Source: Vibrio harveyi NBRC 15634 = ATCC 14126 = KCTC 12724 (GTDB taxonomy: Bacteria > Pseudomonadota > Gammaproteobacteria > Enterobacterales > Vibrionaceae). Taken from it: DNA of 64,000 nt. Positions 35,713 through 43,608 of the stretch are shown here, one piece after another. Numbering within the stretch: position 1 is the stretch's first letter; each line of letters begins with the position of its first letter. The DNA is taken from the NCBI RefSeq assembly GCF_001591145.1, contig NZ_BCUF01000027.1, positions 1 through 64,000 of the forward strand, read 5' to 3'. Under the pieces are notes generated by a model. The model was given only the letters and a program-made list of their open reading frames with translations. It had not been told where the DNA came from and searched no databases. The translations under genes and the position numbers were made by a program.

Positions 35713-36320
35713 TAAAACGACTCTTGCGAGAACAGTTTGGCGAGCTCAACGTTGTTCTTCACGCCAAGCTTATCCATGGCGTTTGCACGGTGAACGTGAA
35801 CGGTTTTATGGCTTAATCCAAGCTCAGTAGCGATAGACTTCACATCCAAACCACGAGCCAACAATTGGCACACTTCGTTTTCTCTGCGAGTCAGTTGAGT
35901 CAGCGTTGCCGCTTTGTCACTTGGTGTCGCGAGCTTCAACGCAATATCAGGCGTTAAATAACAACCGCCCAAAGCACTGGTTCGTACGGCTTGAATCAAC
36001 TCGTCAGGACTACAACGTTTACTTAGGTAACCTTTTGCGCCGAGTTTAAGTGACTTTTCAACCATTGCGGGAGAGTCGTGCACGCTAAGCATGACACAAG
36101 CAATGCCTGAAGGGATTTCGGAGAGTAGGGTAAGCCCACTTTCGTCTGCCATCGAGATATCTAGGATAACTACACTTGGCTTGCACGCAGGTAATCCCAC
36201 TCGAGCTTCTGCTACCGAGCTAAATTCACCTACAACATTCATGTCTGGCTCAAGGCTCAACAACTGAGCAAATCCAGAACGAACAATGACATGGTCATCA
36301 ACAAGCGCTACGTTAATCAT
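35712..36320 (-). CDS. uhpA: response regulator UhpA (NarL/LuxR family)
   Basis: A 202-residue regulator: receiver domain with D8-D9, phosphoacceptor D54 in VILDIS and K-containing LSKRCSPDEL, then a LuxR-type helix-turn-helix (LTRRENEVCQLLARGLDVKS, LSHKTVHVHRANAMDKLGV). It matches E. coli UhpA over nearly the whole length. The start is the ATG of MINVALVDDH; an earlier TTG is ignored. It should activate uhpT, located just upstream. Confidence 0.95.
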   Translation of the reverse strand: MINVALVDDHVIVRSGFAQLLSLEPDMNVVGEFSSVAEARVGLPACKPSVVILDISMADESGLTLLSEIPSGIACVMLSVHDSPAMVEKSLKLGAKGYLSKRCSPDELIQAVRTSALGGCYLTPDIALKLATPSDKAATLTQLTRRENEVCQLLARGLDVKSIATELGLSHKTVHVHRANAMDKLGVKNNVELAKLFSQESF

Positions 36321-36470
36321 CTTAAATACCAAACTTCAGCAATACACAAACGAAAATGAGCTCAATACCAATCGGCGCTAGATAGGAGACAATCCTTTGG
36401 CACCTTTGATATAGAGAGCTCAATAAAAACCTACTATGATACTAAATTGACCAAGTTTATTTAATGATCT

Positions 36471-36497
36471 AGCGCGCTTTGACTAGCAAAGCGCGCT
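36471..36497 (-). terminator. hairpin after uhpT
   Basis: AGCGCGCTTTG (36471-36481) pairs with CAAAGCGCGCT (36487-36497), an 11-base perfect stem with a 5-base loop. No clear T-run follows on the minus strand, so it may stabilise the uhpT message or partly end it before uhpA. Confidence 0.65.
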
Positions 36498-36503
36498 GTT
36501 TGA

Positions 36504-37901
36504 TTAAGCTTGGTTTTCTGCGAGTTCAAGCTTCTTCTTGTTTTGACGAATCTTTTTCTCTTCTGCAATAGCAACGAAAGCAAGCAAAACAATACAAATC
36601 ATTGCTGAGGTATCTAGGGCAGCGAACGTGCCTTTCCAACCCGTAAGACCAAAGATTGGTGTGCCATCTGCAATCATACCAAGACCCAATTTCGCGAAGC
36701 TGTCACCAATTAGGTAAGCGAATGTGCCTTTTACGCCGTCTGCCACACTGATTGCTTTCTTAGGAACAAAGCCAACCGCCGCAACACCGATAAGCAGTTG
36801 AGGACCAAATACTAGGAAGCCAAGAACAAATAGGGACGCTAGGTACATGAACTCACTGGTTGCGTGTTGATAGAACTCAAGTGATACGATGATCAAACCC
36901 AAAGAAACACAAGCCACTAGCGCACGGCGACCATTCGCAAGGTCAGATAAGTAACCCCACATCAATGTGCCGACTAACGCACCCACTTCGAATAGGGTGA
37001 AGCCAGAGATTGCTGCTTCTTTTGATAGACCAAGTTCTTGGTATGCGTAAACCGTTGACCATTGGTCGATACCGATACGCACGATGTAAAGGAAGATGTT
37101 TGCGAAGCAAAGTAGCCAGATCACTTTGTTTTTCAGAACGTATTCCACAAAGATCTCTTTCTTAGTCATTTGATTGCCTTCAGCCGCTTCGTCTTCTTCG
37201 CTGACTGCTTCATCAAATAGCTCTTCTACTTTACCTAGACCGTAAGCCTCAGGAGAGTCGTTACCATAGCGCATACCGATGAAACCAACGATGATCGCAA
37301 TGATAGAAGGGAACACGAACATGCCGATCACGTGACCGTCAAACAAGTAGTTAGCACCAAACAGAGCCACACCTGCAGCACCCGCACCACCTACGTTGTG
37401 AGACATGTTCCAAAGACCTAGGTAAGAACCTCGTTTGTTACGCGGTGTCCACTTAGTGATGGTCGAGTAACTAGAAGGACCACCAGTACTTTGGAAGAAA
37501 CCACTTAGTGCGTAGAACGCTACCATCAAGAACAAGCTCGCGCTGCCACCGCCCATGCTGAAACTGAAACCAAGCATTGCCAGACCAGAAAGGATAAGCA
37601 TGAAAGGAAGGAACTGCTTGGTGTTTTTACCATCGGCATAGTAGGAAACCACGGTCTTACCGATACCGTAAGTAATCGAGAAACCGAGACCAATCAAACC
37701 TAGATCTGTCATCGACAAACCGTAAGTAGAAATCATGTCGTTTTGTGCGACGTTGAAGTTTTTACGGATCAGGTACATCGTCAAATAGCCAATAAATACC
37801 ACTAGGTAAGATTGGATAAATGGTTTGAACCACATTTTTCTACGCGCTTCGACTGGAAGGTCTAGGGTAGGCTTCCGGACTTGTTCAAGGAATTTTAACA
37901 T
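36504..37901 (-). CDS. uhpT: hexose phosphate antiporter UhpT
   Basis: A 465-residue inner membrane exchanger of hexose-6-phosphate for inorganic phosphate. Twelve helices; family signatures include MYLIRKNFNVAQNDM near the first helices, YGIGKTVVSYYADG, WNMSHNVGGAGAAG and GPQLLIGVAAVGFVPKKA. The ATG at 37901 is chosen from the family N-terminus MLKFL. In E. coli uhpT is the last gene of uhpABCT; here it lies upstream of uhpA, with its own regulatory region. This carrier also brings in fosfomycin in bacteria that have it. Confidence 0.95.
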   Translation of the reverse strand: MLKFLEQVRKPTLDLPVEARRKMWFKPFIQSYLVVFIGYLTMYLIRKNFNVAQNDMISTYGLSMTDLGLIGLGFSITYGIGKTVVSYYADGKNTKQFLPFMLILSGLAMLGFSFSMGGGSASLFLMVAFYALSGFFQSTGGPSSYSTITKWTPRNKRGSYLGLWNMSHNVGGAGAAGVALFGANYLFDGHVIGMFVFPSIIAIIVGFIGMRYGNDSPEAYGLGKVEELFDEAVSEEDEAAEGNQMTKKEIFVEYVLKNKVIWLLCFANIFLYIVRIGIDQWSTVYAYQELGLSKEAAISGFTLFEVGALVGTLMWGYLSDLANGRRALVACVSLGLIIVSLEFYQHATSEFMYLASLFVLGFLVFGPQLLIGVAAVGFVPKKAISVADGVKGTFAYLIGDSFAKLGLGMIADGTPIFGLTGWKGTFAALDTSAMICIVLLAFVAIAEEKKIRQNKKKLELAENQA

Positions 37902-37955
37902 CGTGAACTCTCTTGTATTAGTGTGATGCACTTGCGTGCTCGCTTTCTTTTAACT

Positions 37956-38069
37956 GCTGGCGATTGTAGAGAGTCCTCTTTTTAACTACATGAGAGGAGG
38001 GCTTAGATCGACTAGGAAAAATTCCTAGAAAACGATTGCTGATTAAGAAAGCGTGAAAATCATCACATT
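37956..38069 (-). promoter_or_regulatory. uhpT promoter with CRP-like and UhpA-like sites
   Basis: Read on the minus strand: a CRP-like site at 38052-38067 (CGTGA, six bases, TCACA), a perfect palindrome CTAGGAAAAATTCCTAG at 38012-38028, and a -10 TACAAT at 37963-37968 with no proper -35. A start near 37956 puts the CRP centre at about -103.5 and the palindrome at about -64, as the CRP and strong UhpA sites sit in E. coli uhpT. The rest of the 396-base gap to the AraC gene holds no gene. Confidence 0.6.
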
Positions 38070-38297
38070 CATAGAAGTATAAATAGCGCTTTAAATAGTG
38101 CTTTAAATGTGAATAGAACGTATCTGTGGCGTGAATTGGCAAGTTCTTGAACAGGCAATGCTCTATGTTGAATGTCAATGTGCGTTGGCTCTTCTGTTCA
38201 GAGTGAGTCGTCTCTCATTATCAAATTGCACTTGGATTGTGATTAATGACAGCCCGGAAGTTTGTGCTTAAACTAAAATAATCCTTGGTATTTTAAG

Positions 38298-39308
38298 ATG
38301 ATAGCTTGCATGCCCAATACAGATATTCCTTTGGTCCACTCGGAAGAAGTAAAACTGTTTGCCACGATGCTCAATGAGCTTGATGGTGATATTCATTCTT
38401 TACTTGAAACCGCACGTATGCCACAGGATATCTTATCCAGCCAATCCTCTAATGCGTTTGTGCCAGAAAGTGCATTAAAATCGGTATTCCAAACCTTAGG
38501 TGAACGAGCATCGTCCGAGAAGTTTGCCTTGCTTACTTGGACGCTTTGTCACGATATCTACGTTCCTAGGTTTGCCAATCAAATTACTCAAACGCATTCA
38601 CTTAAAGCAGCGTTAGAAGAAGTCTCCCAACTGCTGAAACAGATCTCCGATAATGTCAGTATTTCTGTCCAATCTAGTGGCGGTAAATGGTGGCTTGTCA
38701 GAGAAAAACAGGACGCAAAGAGAGAATGGTTTCGTTACGCGGAAATGTTCTCCGCCATGTTTATGAATGAACTACTCAAAAAGCTTGTGGGTTCACAGTG
38801 GCGATTAGCGGAGGTCGGGATTCAAGACGTAGAAGCCGAGCCATTCAATCTATTACCTGGGATGAAAAGTGCCCAGTTCTTTACTGGAAGACCGGTTACT
38901 GCTATCTCGATTCCGAACGAATGGATTAACCAGCCGATTGCTTTCACGCCATCTCAAACGGCGCCAAACACGAGTTTTCGTGGTGAGAATGATAAGTTTA
39001 GTGATGCATTAGCAAGGGCGCTGACGCCTTATCTCTCGATGGGAAAGATCTCTATCCAGTTTGCTGGTGAACTGATTGATATGAATGCTCGAACCATTCA
39101 AAGACGGCTGGCGAGCGAGAACACAACTTATCGAAAAGTGATCGAAGGGTTAGTACTTAAACAAACGCTGGAACTGTTAGCGGACCGAGACCTGAGTATT
39201 ACGCACATTGCACTCAAAACAGGCTATTCAGACTCTGCTCATTTCACCCGTGCATTTAAGCGAATGATGAATCTCACGCCTAAAGCGTACCGCCAATCTT
39301 TGTTGTAA
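38298..39308 (+). CDS. AraC family transcriptional regulator
   Basis: A 336-residue protein with an N-terminal ligand-type domain (about 1-230) and a C-terminal AraC domain (ISIQFAGELIDMNARTIQRRL, then LSITHIALKTGYSDSAHFTRAFKRMMNLTPKAYRQ). Architecture is like the regulator at 26.4-27.4 kb. The start may be the ATG at 38298 or the one at 38310; neither has a strong ribosome site. It is divergent from uhpT across a 396-base gap, but its target is unknown. Confidence 0.86.
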   Translation: MIACMPNTDIPLVHSEEVKLFATMLNELDGDIHSLLETARMPQDILSSQSSNAFVPESALKSVFQTLGERASSEKFALLTWTLCHDIYVPRFANQITQTHSLKAALEEVSQLLKQISDNVSISVQSSGGKWWLVREKQDAKREWFRYAEMFSAMFMNELLKKLVGSQWRLAEVGIQDVEAEPFNLLPGMKSAQFFTGRPVTAISIPNEWINQPIAFTPSQTAPNTSFRGENDKFSDALARALTPYLSMGKISIQFAGELIDMNARTIQRRLASENTTYRKVIEGLVLKQTLELLADRDLSITHIALKTGYSDSAHFTRAFKRMMNLTPKAYRQSLL

Positions 39309-39313
39309 TTATG

Positions 39314-39577
39314 AGGGTCTGTTTATCTTTCGTGGTTAAATTTTGTTCGAGATAAAAGTGTTTTAATCGCGACGAGTCGATTGAAGCCTAGTGGTTCTAA
39401 GTAAAATTGACTCAACAAAGAGTAAAACGCTTTTAGCCGAACCCTTTGGGCAGCGTTTGTAGGTGCTTTCTACTGCGTTATCGGCTTATCAGGTAGAATA
39501 ACTACATTAAAGCCTCTGCCTTGCATAAAACACCTACAAACTGCTGCAAAAATCATTACGAAAGGTCAACAGACCCT
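39314..39577. repeat. MITE-like repeat, copy 2
   Basis: A 264-base element whose ends AGGGTCTGTTTATCTTTCG and CGAAAGGTCAACAGACCCT are near-perfect inverted copies. Inside, TTTGTAGGTG (39456-39465) pairs with CACCTACAAA (39531-39540), enclosing GTAG/CTAC. Compared with copy 1, the T-A pair of this stem has become A-T on both sides, so pairing is preserved. It begins 5 bases after the AraC stop codon. Confidence 0.8.
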
Positions 39578-39584
39578 GACACAT

Positions 39585-39610
39585 AAAACCTCTGAATGAT
39601 CGGAGGTTTT
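39585..39610 (+). terminator. terminator of the AraC gene, beyond the repeat
   Basis: AAAACCTCTGA pairs with TCGGAGGTTTT (one G-T pair) over a 4-base loop. It lies right after copy 2 of the repeat, so the repeat separates the gene from its terminator. Confidence 0.7.
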
Positions 39611-39848
39611 CGTCTCAACTCACATTTCTATAACAATATCCGCATGTTGTCGTGTAAAGGCAATTAAACCGCCTTGAAAGTCGTCATTATGACTTCTATG
39701 TTTTAACGTAAGTCGTCTGTTTCATATTTATTTTTATCTGATCAGTTGTTTTTGGTGATCACTGAAATAGATGCCCTCATAACGCCACTGTTTAAACAGG
39801 GAGGTTATAGGAAATGGACCCCAACTATCCAAAAACATAGGTGTAATA
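39611..39848. other. promoter region of the amidohydrolase gene
   Basis: AT-rich, with two TGATCA palindromes about 20 bases apart near 39738-39763. The ribosome site AGGTG precedes the ATG. No gene is seen. Confidence 0.4.
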
Positions 39849-41180
39849 ATGACAATTTCTAAGAAGAACCTTTCTTTTGTTGCGCTATCTTGTGCATTTG
39901 CCTTAAACGCGAATGCAGCATCGACACTGTTTACTAACGTTGATGTTTTCAATGGCACGGATGAGAAGCTACTGCAAAACCAGAACGTATTGGTTGTCGA
40001 TAACTTAATCAAAGAGATTTCGGCTAAACCGATAAAAACCGACAAGCAAACCACAACGATTAATGGCGAAGGCTTAACCATGATCCCTGGCTTGATCGAC
40101 ATGCACTCACACATGTGTATTCAGGAAGGCATGTTGGTAGGTCGAGATGGTTACGATCAAATGGCAATGGGGGCTCGTGCTCACGTTTCCATGATGCAGT
40201 ACCTCGACCAAGGCTTTACCACAGCTCGTGACGCTGGCTGTAACATTCTTGGTATGGCAAAAGCCATCAACAATGGTTTGTTAGAAGGCCCACGACTATT
40301 CCCAGCGGGCGGTTTCTTGAGTCAAACCGGCGGTCACGCAGATACCGGCAGCTTCAATGATGTGCCAGGACGCGTTGACGATCTCGAACGCCACGGGTTT
40401 GGCTATATCGTTGATGGTGAAACAGAGGCTCGTCGAGCTGCGCGTCAGAACCTACGTTCGGGGGCAACTCAAATCAAGATCATGGCTGGCGGCGGTGTCG
40501 CAAGTGAGTTTGACCCAATCCATATGACGCAATTCTCCAAAGAAGAAATGGAAGCGATCGTGGGTGTAGCGGAAGATTATGGCACTTATGTCATGGCTCA
40601 CGCTTATCATGATCGTTCGGTTAACCGTGCCATTGATGCAGGCGTGAAAGTTATCGAGCATAACTTCCTTATCTCTGAGGAAACCATCAAAAAAATGAAA
40701 GAGAAGGGCGTGGCACTTTCTGCGCAAGCGGTGATGTCTCTCGAAGCCTTTGCAGAACCAGAAAAGATCACCTTCTTCAGTCCAGATCAAAAAGCCAAAG
40801 CGACCAAAGTAAACGAAGGCGCAAAACAGATGTTTGAGTGGGCGCGTAAATACGATCTGTTGATTGTGACTGGCGGTGATATGTTTGGCCCGGCTTACAA
40901 TACACGCCAAGCAGATAACATGGTTTGGATGGAGAAAGTCGGATTTACACCATATGAGATCATGAAGATGGGCACATCGAATGCCGCAGAAGTACTAAGC
41001 TGGTCGGGTGGCATGAATCCATATAAATACGGAAAACTCGGCGTTGTAGAGCCGGGCGCTTACGCTGATGTAGTGCTGGTGGATGGGAATCCTCTGCAAG
41101 ACATCACAATTCTTAACGATTACCAAGATAAATTCAAAGTAATTATGAAAGACGGCAAGATCCACAAGAATACCTTGTAG
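39849..41180 (+). CDS. exported amidohydrolase (prolidase/imidazolonepropionase-like)
   Basis: A 443-residue protein with a signal peptide (SFVALSCAFALNANA). The metal-dependent hydrolase core is complete: H86 and H88 in DMHSHM, the lysine in TQIKIMAGGG near 217, histidines in VMAHAYHD and VIEHNF, and the aspartate in VTGGDMFGP. Relatives act on Xaa-Pro dipeptides or other cyclic amides; the substrate is not known here. Being exported, it should work in the periplasm. A DUF3299 gene and a porin gene follow in the same direction. Confidence 0.86.
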   Translation: MTISKKNLSFVALSCAFALNANAASTLFTNVDVFNGTDEKLLQNQNVLVVDNLIKEISAKPIKTDKQTTTINGEGLTMIPGLIDMHSHMCIQEGMLVGRDGYDQMAMGARAHVSMMQYLDQGFTTARDAGCNILGMAKAINNGLLEGPRLFPAGGFLSQTGGHADTGSFNDVPGRVDDLERHGFGYIVDGETEARRAARQNLRSGATQIKIMAGGGVASEFDPIHMTQFSKEEMEAIVGVAEDYGTYVMAHAYHDRSVNRAIDAGVKVIEHNFLISEETIKKMKEKGVALSAQAVMSLEAFAEPEKITFFSPDQKAKATKVNEGAKQMFEWARKYDLLIVTGGDMFGPAYNTRQADNMVWMEKVGFTPYEIMKMGTSNAAEVLSWSGGMNPYKYGKLGVVEPGAYADVVLVDGNPLQDITILNDYQDKFKVIMKDGKIHKNTL

Positions 41181-41196
41181 TAAACTCTTTCGACTA

Positions 41197-41226
41197 TTTG
41201 GGGACGCTACTGTCCCCAAATTTTTC
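41197..41226 (+). terminator. terminator after the amidohydrolase gene
   Basis: TTTGGGGAC (41197-41205) pairs with GTCCCCAAA (41212-41220), followed by TTTTTCT. It should cut or reduce read-through into the DUF3299 gene. Confidence 0.9.
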
Positions 41227-41258
41227 TCTAAAAGACAAAGAACTATTCAAGGGAACGT

Positions 41259-41891
41259 ATGAAGAAGTACCTATTGGCTGGCTTAGTTTTGCTGGCTTCA
41301 TCAAATGTATCCGCCGATCAATTAAGCTGGGAGCAATTGTTGCCAGTGGATGTCCCTCAGATTGAAGACCCATTTGTAAAACTCACAGACCAACAACTTT
41401 TTGAACTTGGTTCTCTTGCAAGATACCGTGATGCTCAAAATCTTAATGAGCAACAGAAACAAACCATGAAGGAATTAGAAGACAGCTTAAAAGCTGACGA
41501 CTTAGACATTGAATGGTTGTTCAAAAAGCGCGAAGAGATTACTCAGCATCGTCGTATGTTGGCATCAATGCCAAACACAACACTTACTGAAGATACTTAT
41601 GAAATTCCTGGCTTTGTAACGCCGGTAGAATTTAATAATGACGTTGTCACAAAATTTTTCCTTGTTCCAACTATGGGCGCTTGCATCCATACACCACCGC
41701 CACCTGCAAACCAGATTGTTTTGGTCGATTATCCGAAAGGTTTGAAACTGACTTCTCTTTACGAGCCAATTTGGGTGAAAGGGGATCTGCATGTGAAAAA
41801 GACTAAGGCGGATGTTTCATACTCCGACGGAGCTTCGAACGTAGAAACCATCTACCAGATGGACGAGGTTTCAATTCGACCTTATCGATAA
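41259..41891 (+). CDS. DUF3299 exported protein
   Basis: A 210-residue protein with a signal peptide (MKKYLLAGLVLLASSNVSA). The DUF3299 region carries IPGFVTPVEF and the motif PTMGACIHTPPPPANQ, in which the Cys and His are candidate metal ligands, followed by LYEPIWVKGDLHV. An N-terminal coiled-coil-like stretch lies between about residues 45 and 105. It lies between an amidohydrolase with a metal site and a porin. A metal handling or maturation role is possible but unproven. Confidence 0.82.
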   Translation: MKKYLLAGLVLLASSNVSADQLSWEQLLPVDVPQIEDPFVKLTDQQLFELGSLARYRDAQNLNEQQKQTMKELEDSLKADDLDIEWLFKKREEITQHRRMLASMPNTTLTEDTYEIPGFVTPVEFNNDVVTKFFLVPTMGACIHTPPPPANQIVLVDYPKGLKLTSLYEPIWVKGDLHVKKTKADVSYSDGASNVETIYQMDEVSIRPYR

Positions 41892-42002
41892 GAGTACACC
41901 ACCGAAAATACAAAAAGCAGTGAGCTGTCGCTTAATGGCAATTTTCAAAACGCTGAATCATTAAACTCTTTTTCTAGAAATCAATTTAATGAGAAACCAG
42001 AC

Positions 42003-43229
42003 ATGAAAGTAACTGTTCCAAAGCTTAGTTTTATCGCTCTTTCACTTGTAATGGCGTCATCAATTAACGCGGCGAACTTTGGTAGCCCTGATACGGTTGA
42101 TAATACCATTGCTGAAAATGCTCGTGAAAAACGCACTTGGCGAGAGTCACTAGCGGAAGATCATAACTTAACGTTTGGTTTGGATTACCAAGCGCTCGGC
42201 TTAACGGCGTCTGACCCGCAAACTGGCGGTGAAGATACCGCAAGTGCTGGTGTTGCTCGTTTTTATGGTAGCTGGAATCTGGTTGGTCTTGAGTCTGGAA
42301 ATACGGGCGGATTGGTTTGGAAAGTCGAACACCGCCATGCTTATAGTGATTTGTCACCAAAAGAGTTTAGCTTTATCGGTAACGGTTTAGGTTATGCAGG
42401 TATGATTGGTCCTGCGTACAGTGATCAAGGTGCTCGCCTAACTAACCTATATTGGAAACAAAAGCTCAATGGTGGCAAAACCTCGTTCATGGTGGGTTTC
42501 TTAGATACCACTGACTATGTTGATACATACGCTTTAGCCAGTCCGTGGACCGGATTCAGTAACCTTGCATTCAGTACTGGTGGTGGTTCCATTGGTCTAC
42601 CGGATGATGGGATTCTCGGCTTAGCTGTCGGTCACATGCTGACTGATAACTTCTATATGGTTGCAGGTGTGGCCGATGGTAAAGGGCGTTCAGATGAACC
42701 ATTTGATGGCTTCGACACCTTATTCAACGATCATAAACTGTTTACGACGTTCGAACTGGGTTGGACGGCGTCACAAGACCAAATCTATACCGACAACGTT
42801 CATTTAACCGCTTGGCATTTGGATGGCGACACGCAACATAACCTGACGAATAAGGACAGCGGGCAGGGTATTAACTTTTCAGCAAGCTACTTTGCTACAG
42901 AGCAATTAATGCCATTTGTTCGTGGTGGCTTCTCGGAAGGCGATGTGGCACTTTATGATCGCTCCCTAACGGTGGGGATTGGTTACTTTGGTTTAGGTAA
43001 ACCAACCAACAACCTAGGCTTCGCGGTTAACTGGAGCCATGTTAACGATAACCTAGAGCACGCTTATGGTGTGGATGACTCTGAACAGTTCACTGCCGAG
43101 CTTTACTACAACATGCAGTTGAACGACTACATCCAAATCACACCGGATATTCAATACATCAAAGACCCAGCATTTTCGAACAAAAGCAGCACTTGGGTAT
43201 TAGGTCTTCGTGCGAGAATATTCATCTAG
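42003..43229 (+). CDS. carbohydrate-type outer membrane porin (OprB-like)
   Basis: A 408-residue protein with a signal peptide (FIALSLVMASSINA) and a barrel of alternating strands ending in the aromatic/arginine VLGLRARIFI with terminal hydrophobic residues. Resemblance is to the OprB/carbohydrate-selective porin group (FYGSWNLVGLES, ITPDIQYIKDP). Substrate unknown. Its position behind an exported hydrolase suggests uptake of the hydrolase substrate. Confidence 0.82.
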   Translation: MKVTVPKLSFIALSLVMASSINAANFGSPDTVDNTIAENAREKRTWRESLAEDHNLTFGLDYQALGLTASDPQTGGEDTASAGVARFYGSWNLVGLESGNTGGLVWKVEHRHAYSDLSPKEFSFIGNGLGYAGMIGPAYSDQGARLTNLYWKQKLNGGKTSFMVGFLDTTDYVDTYALASPWTGFSNLAFSTGGGSIGLPDDGILGLAVGHMLTDNFYMVAGVADGKGRSDEPFDGFDTLFNDHKLFTTFELGWTASQDQIYTDNVHLTAWHLDGDTQHNLTNKDSGQGINFSASYFATEQLMPFVRGGFSEGDVALYDRSLTVGIGYFGLGKPTNNLGFAVNWSHVNDNLEHAYGVDDSEQFTAELYYNMQLNDYIQITPDIQYIKDPAFSNKSSTWVLGLRARIFI

Positions 43230-43243
43230 ATGATTATGTTTAT

Positions 43244-43279
43244 TTGCCTTACTAAGAATAACTGTATATAAATACAGTT
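43244..43279 (+). promoter_or_regulatory. promoter overlapped by a LexA-like box
   Basis: AACTGTATATAAATACAGTT (43260-43279) matches the E. coli SOS consensus at 17 of 20 positions. The box covers a -10 TATAAA (43267-43272) that stands exactly 17 bases from a -35 TTGCCT (43244-43249). The start would fall about 50 bases before the small gene at 43330. The same palindrome extends to a 13-base stem followed by ATTTTTT, so it could also act as the porin terminator. Confidence 0.6.
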
Positions 43280-43329
43280 ATTCTATTTTTTGGGCTAATT
43301 TTGCTGTCGCAAAGAGAAAGGGAAAGGCA

Positions 43330-43548
43330 ATGAACATCGCGTTAAGAGACAAAATCATTCAGGTGTGTAAGAAGAAAATAGAGCAGAAAGGCGACAATGT
43401 TGGCGTGTCCTTTTATGCCTTTTTCGCTAATAAGAATGACAATCCTGAGTTATTGATGGAAGCGGCGACTTGGTGGATTCAAATTCATCAACTCGATCAC
43501 TTCGAAAAAGCGACCAAGATTATTCAATTAGTCGAATCTGAAATGTAG
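43330..43548 (+). CDS. DUF6500-like small protein
   Basis: A 72-residue cytoplasmic protein (KIIQVCKKKIEQKGDNVGVS, then FYAFFANKNDNPELLMEAAT, WWIQIHQLDHFEKATKII). It is similar to what I recall of the DUF6500 family; no function is known. A good ribosome site, AGGGAAAGG, precedes the ATG. The promoter is covered by a LexA-like box, so it may be induced by DNA damage. It is followed by its own terminator and is not part of the porin unit. Confidence 0.75.
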   Translation: MNIALRDKIIQVCKKKIEQKGDNVGVSFYAFFANKNDNPELLMEAATWWIQIHQLDHFEKATKIIQLVESEM

Positions 43549-43549
43549 A

Positions 43550-43576
43550 AAGGGGCACATTATGTGCCCCTTTTTT
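43550..43576 (+). terminator. terminator of the DUF6500-like gene
   Basis: AGGGGCACAT pairs with ATGTGCCCCT directly, followed by a T-run. Confidence 0.92.
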
Positions 43577-43608
43577 CAGCCCTAAACTTAGATATTTATA
43601 ATCAGAGA

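Noticed and set aside
40452..40910. A 152-codon open frame antisense to the amidohydrolase
   Set aside because: The plus-strand gene carries all metal ligands; the antisense product resembles nothing and reflects codon bias.
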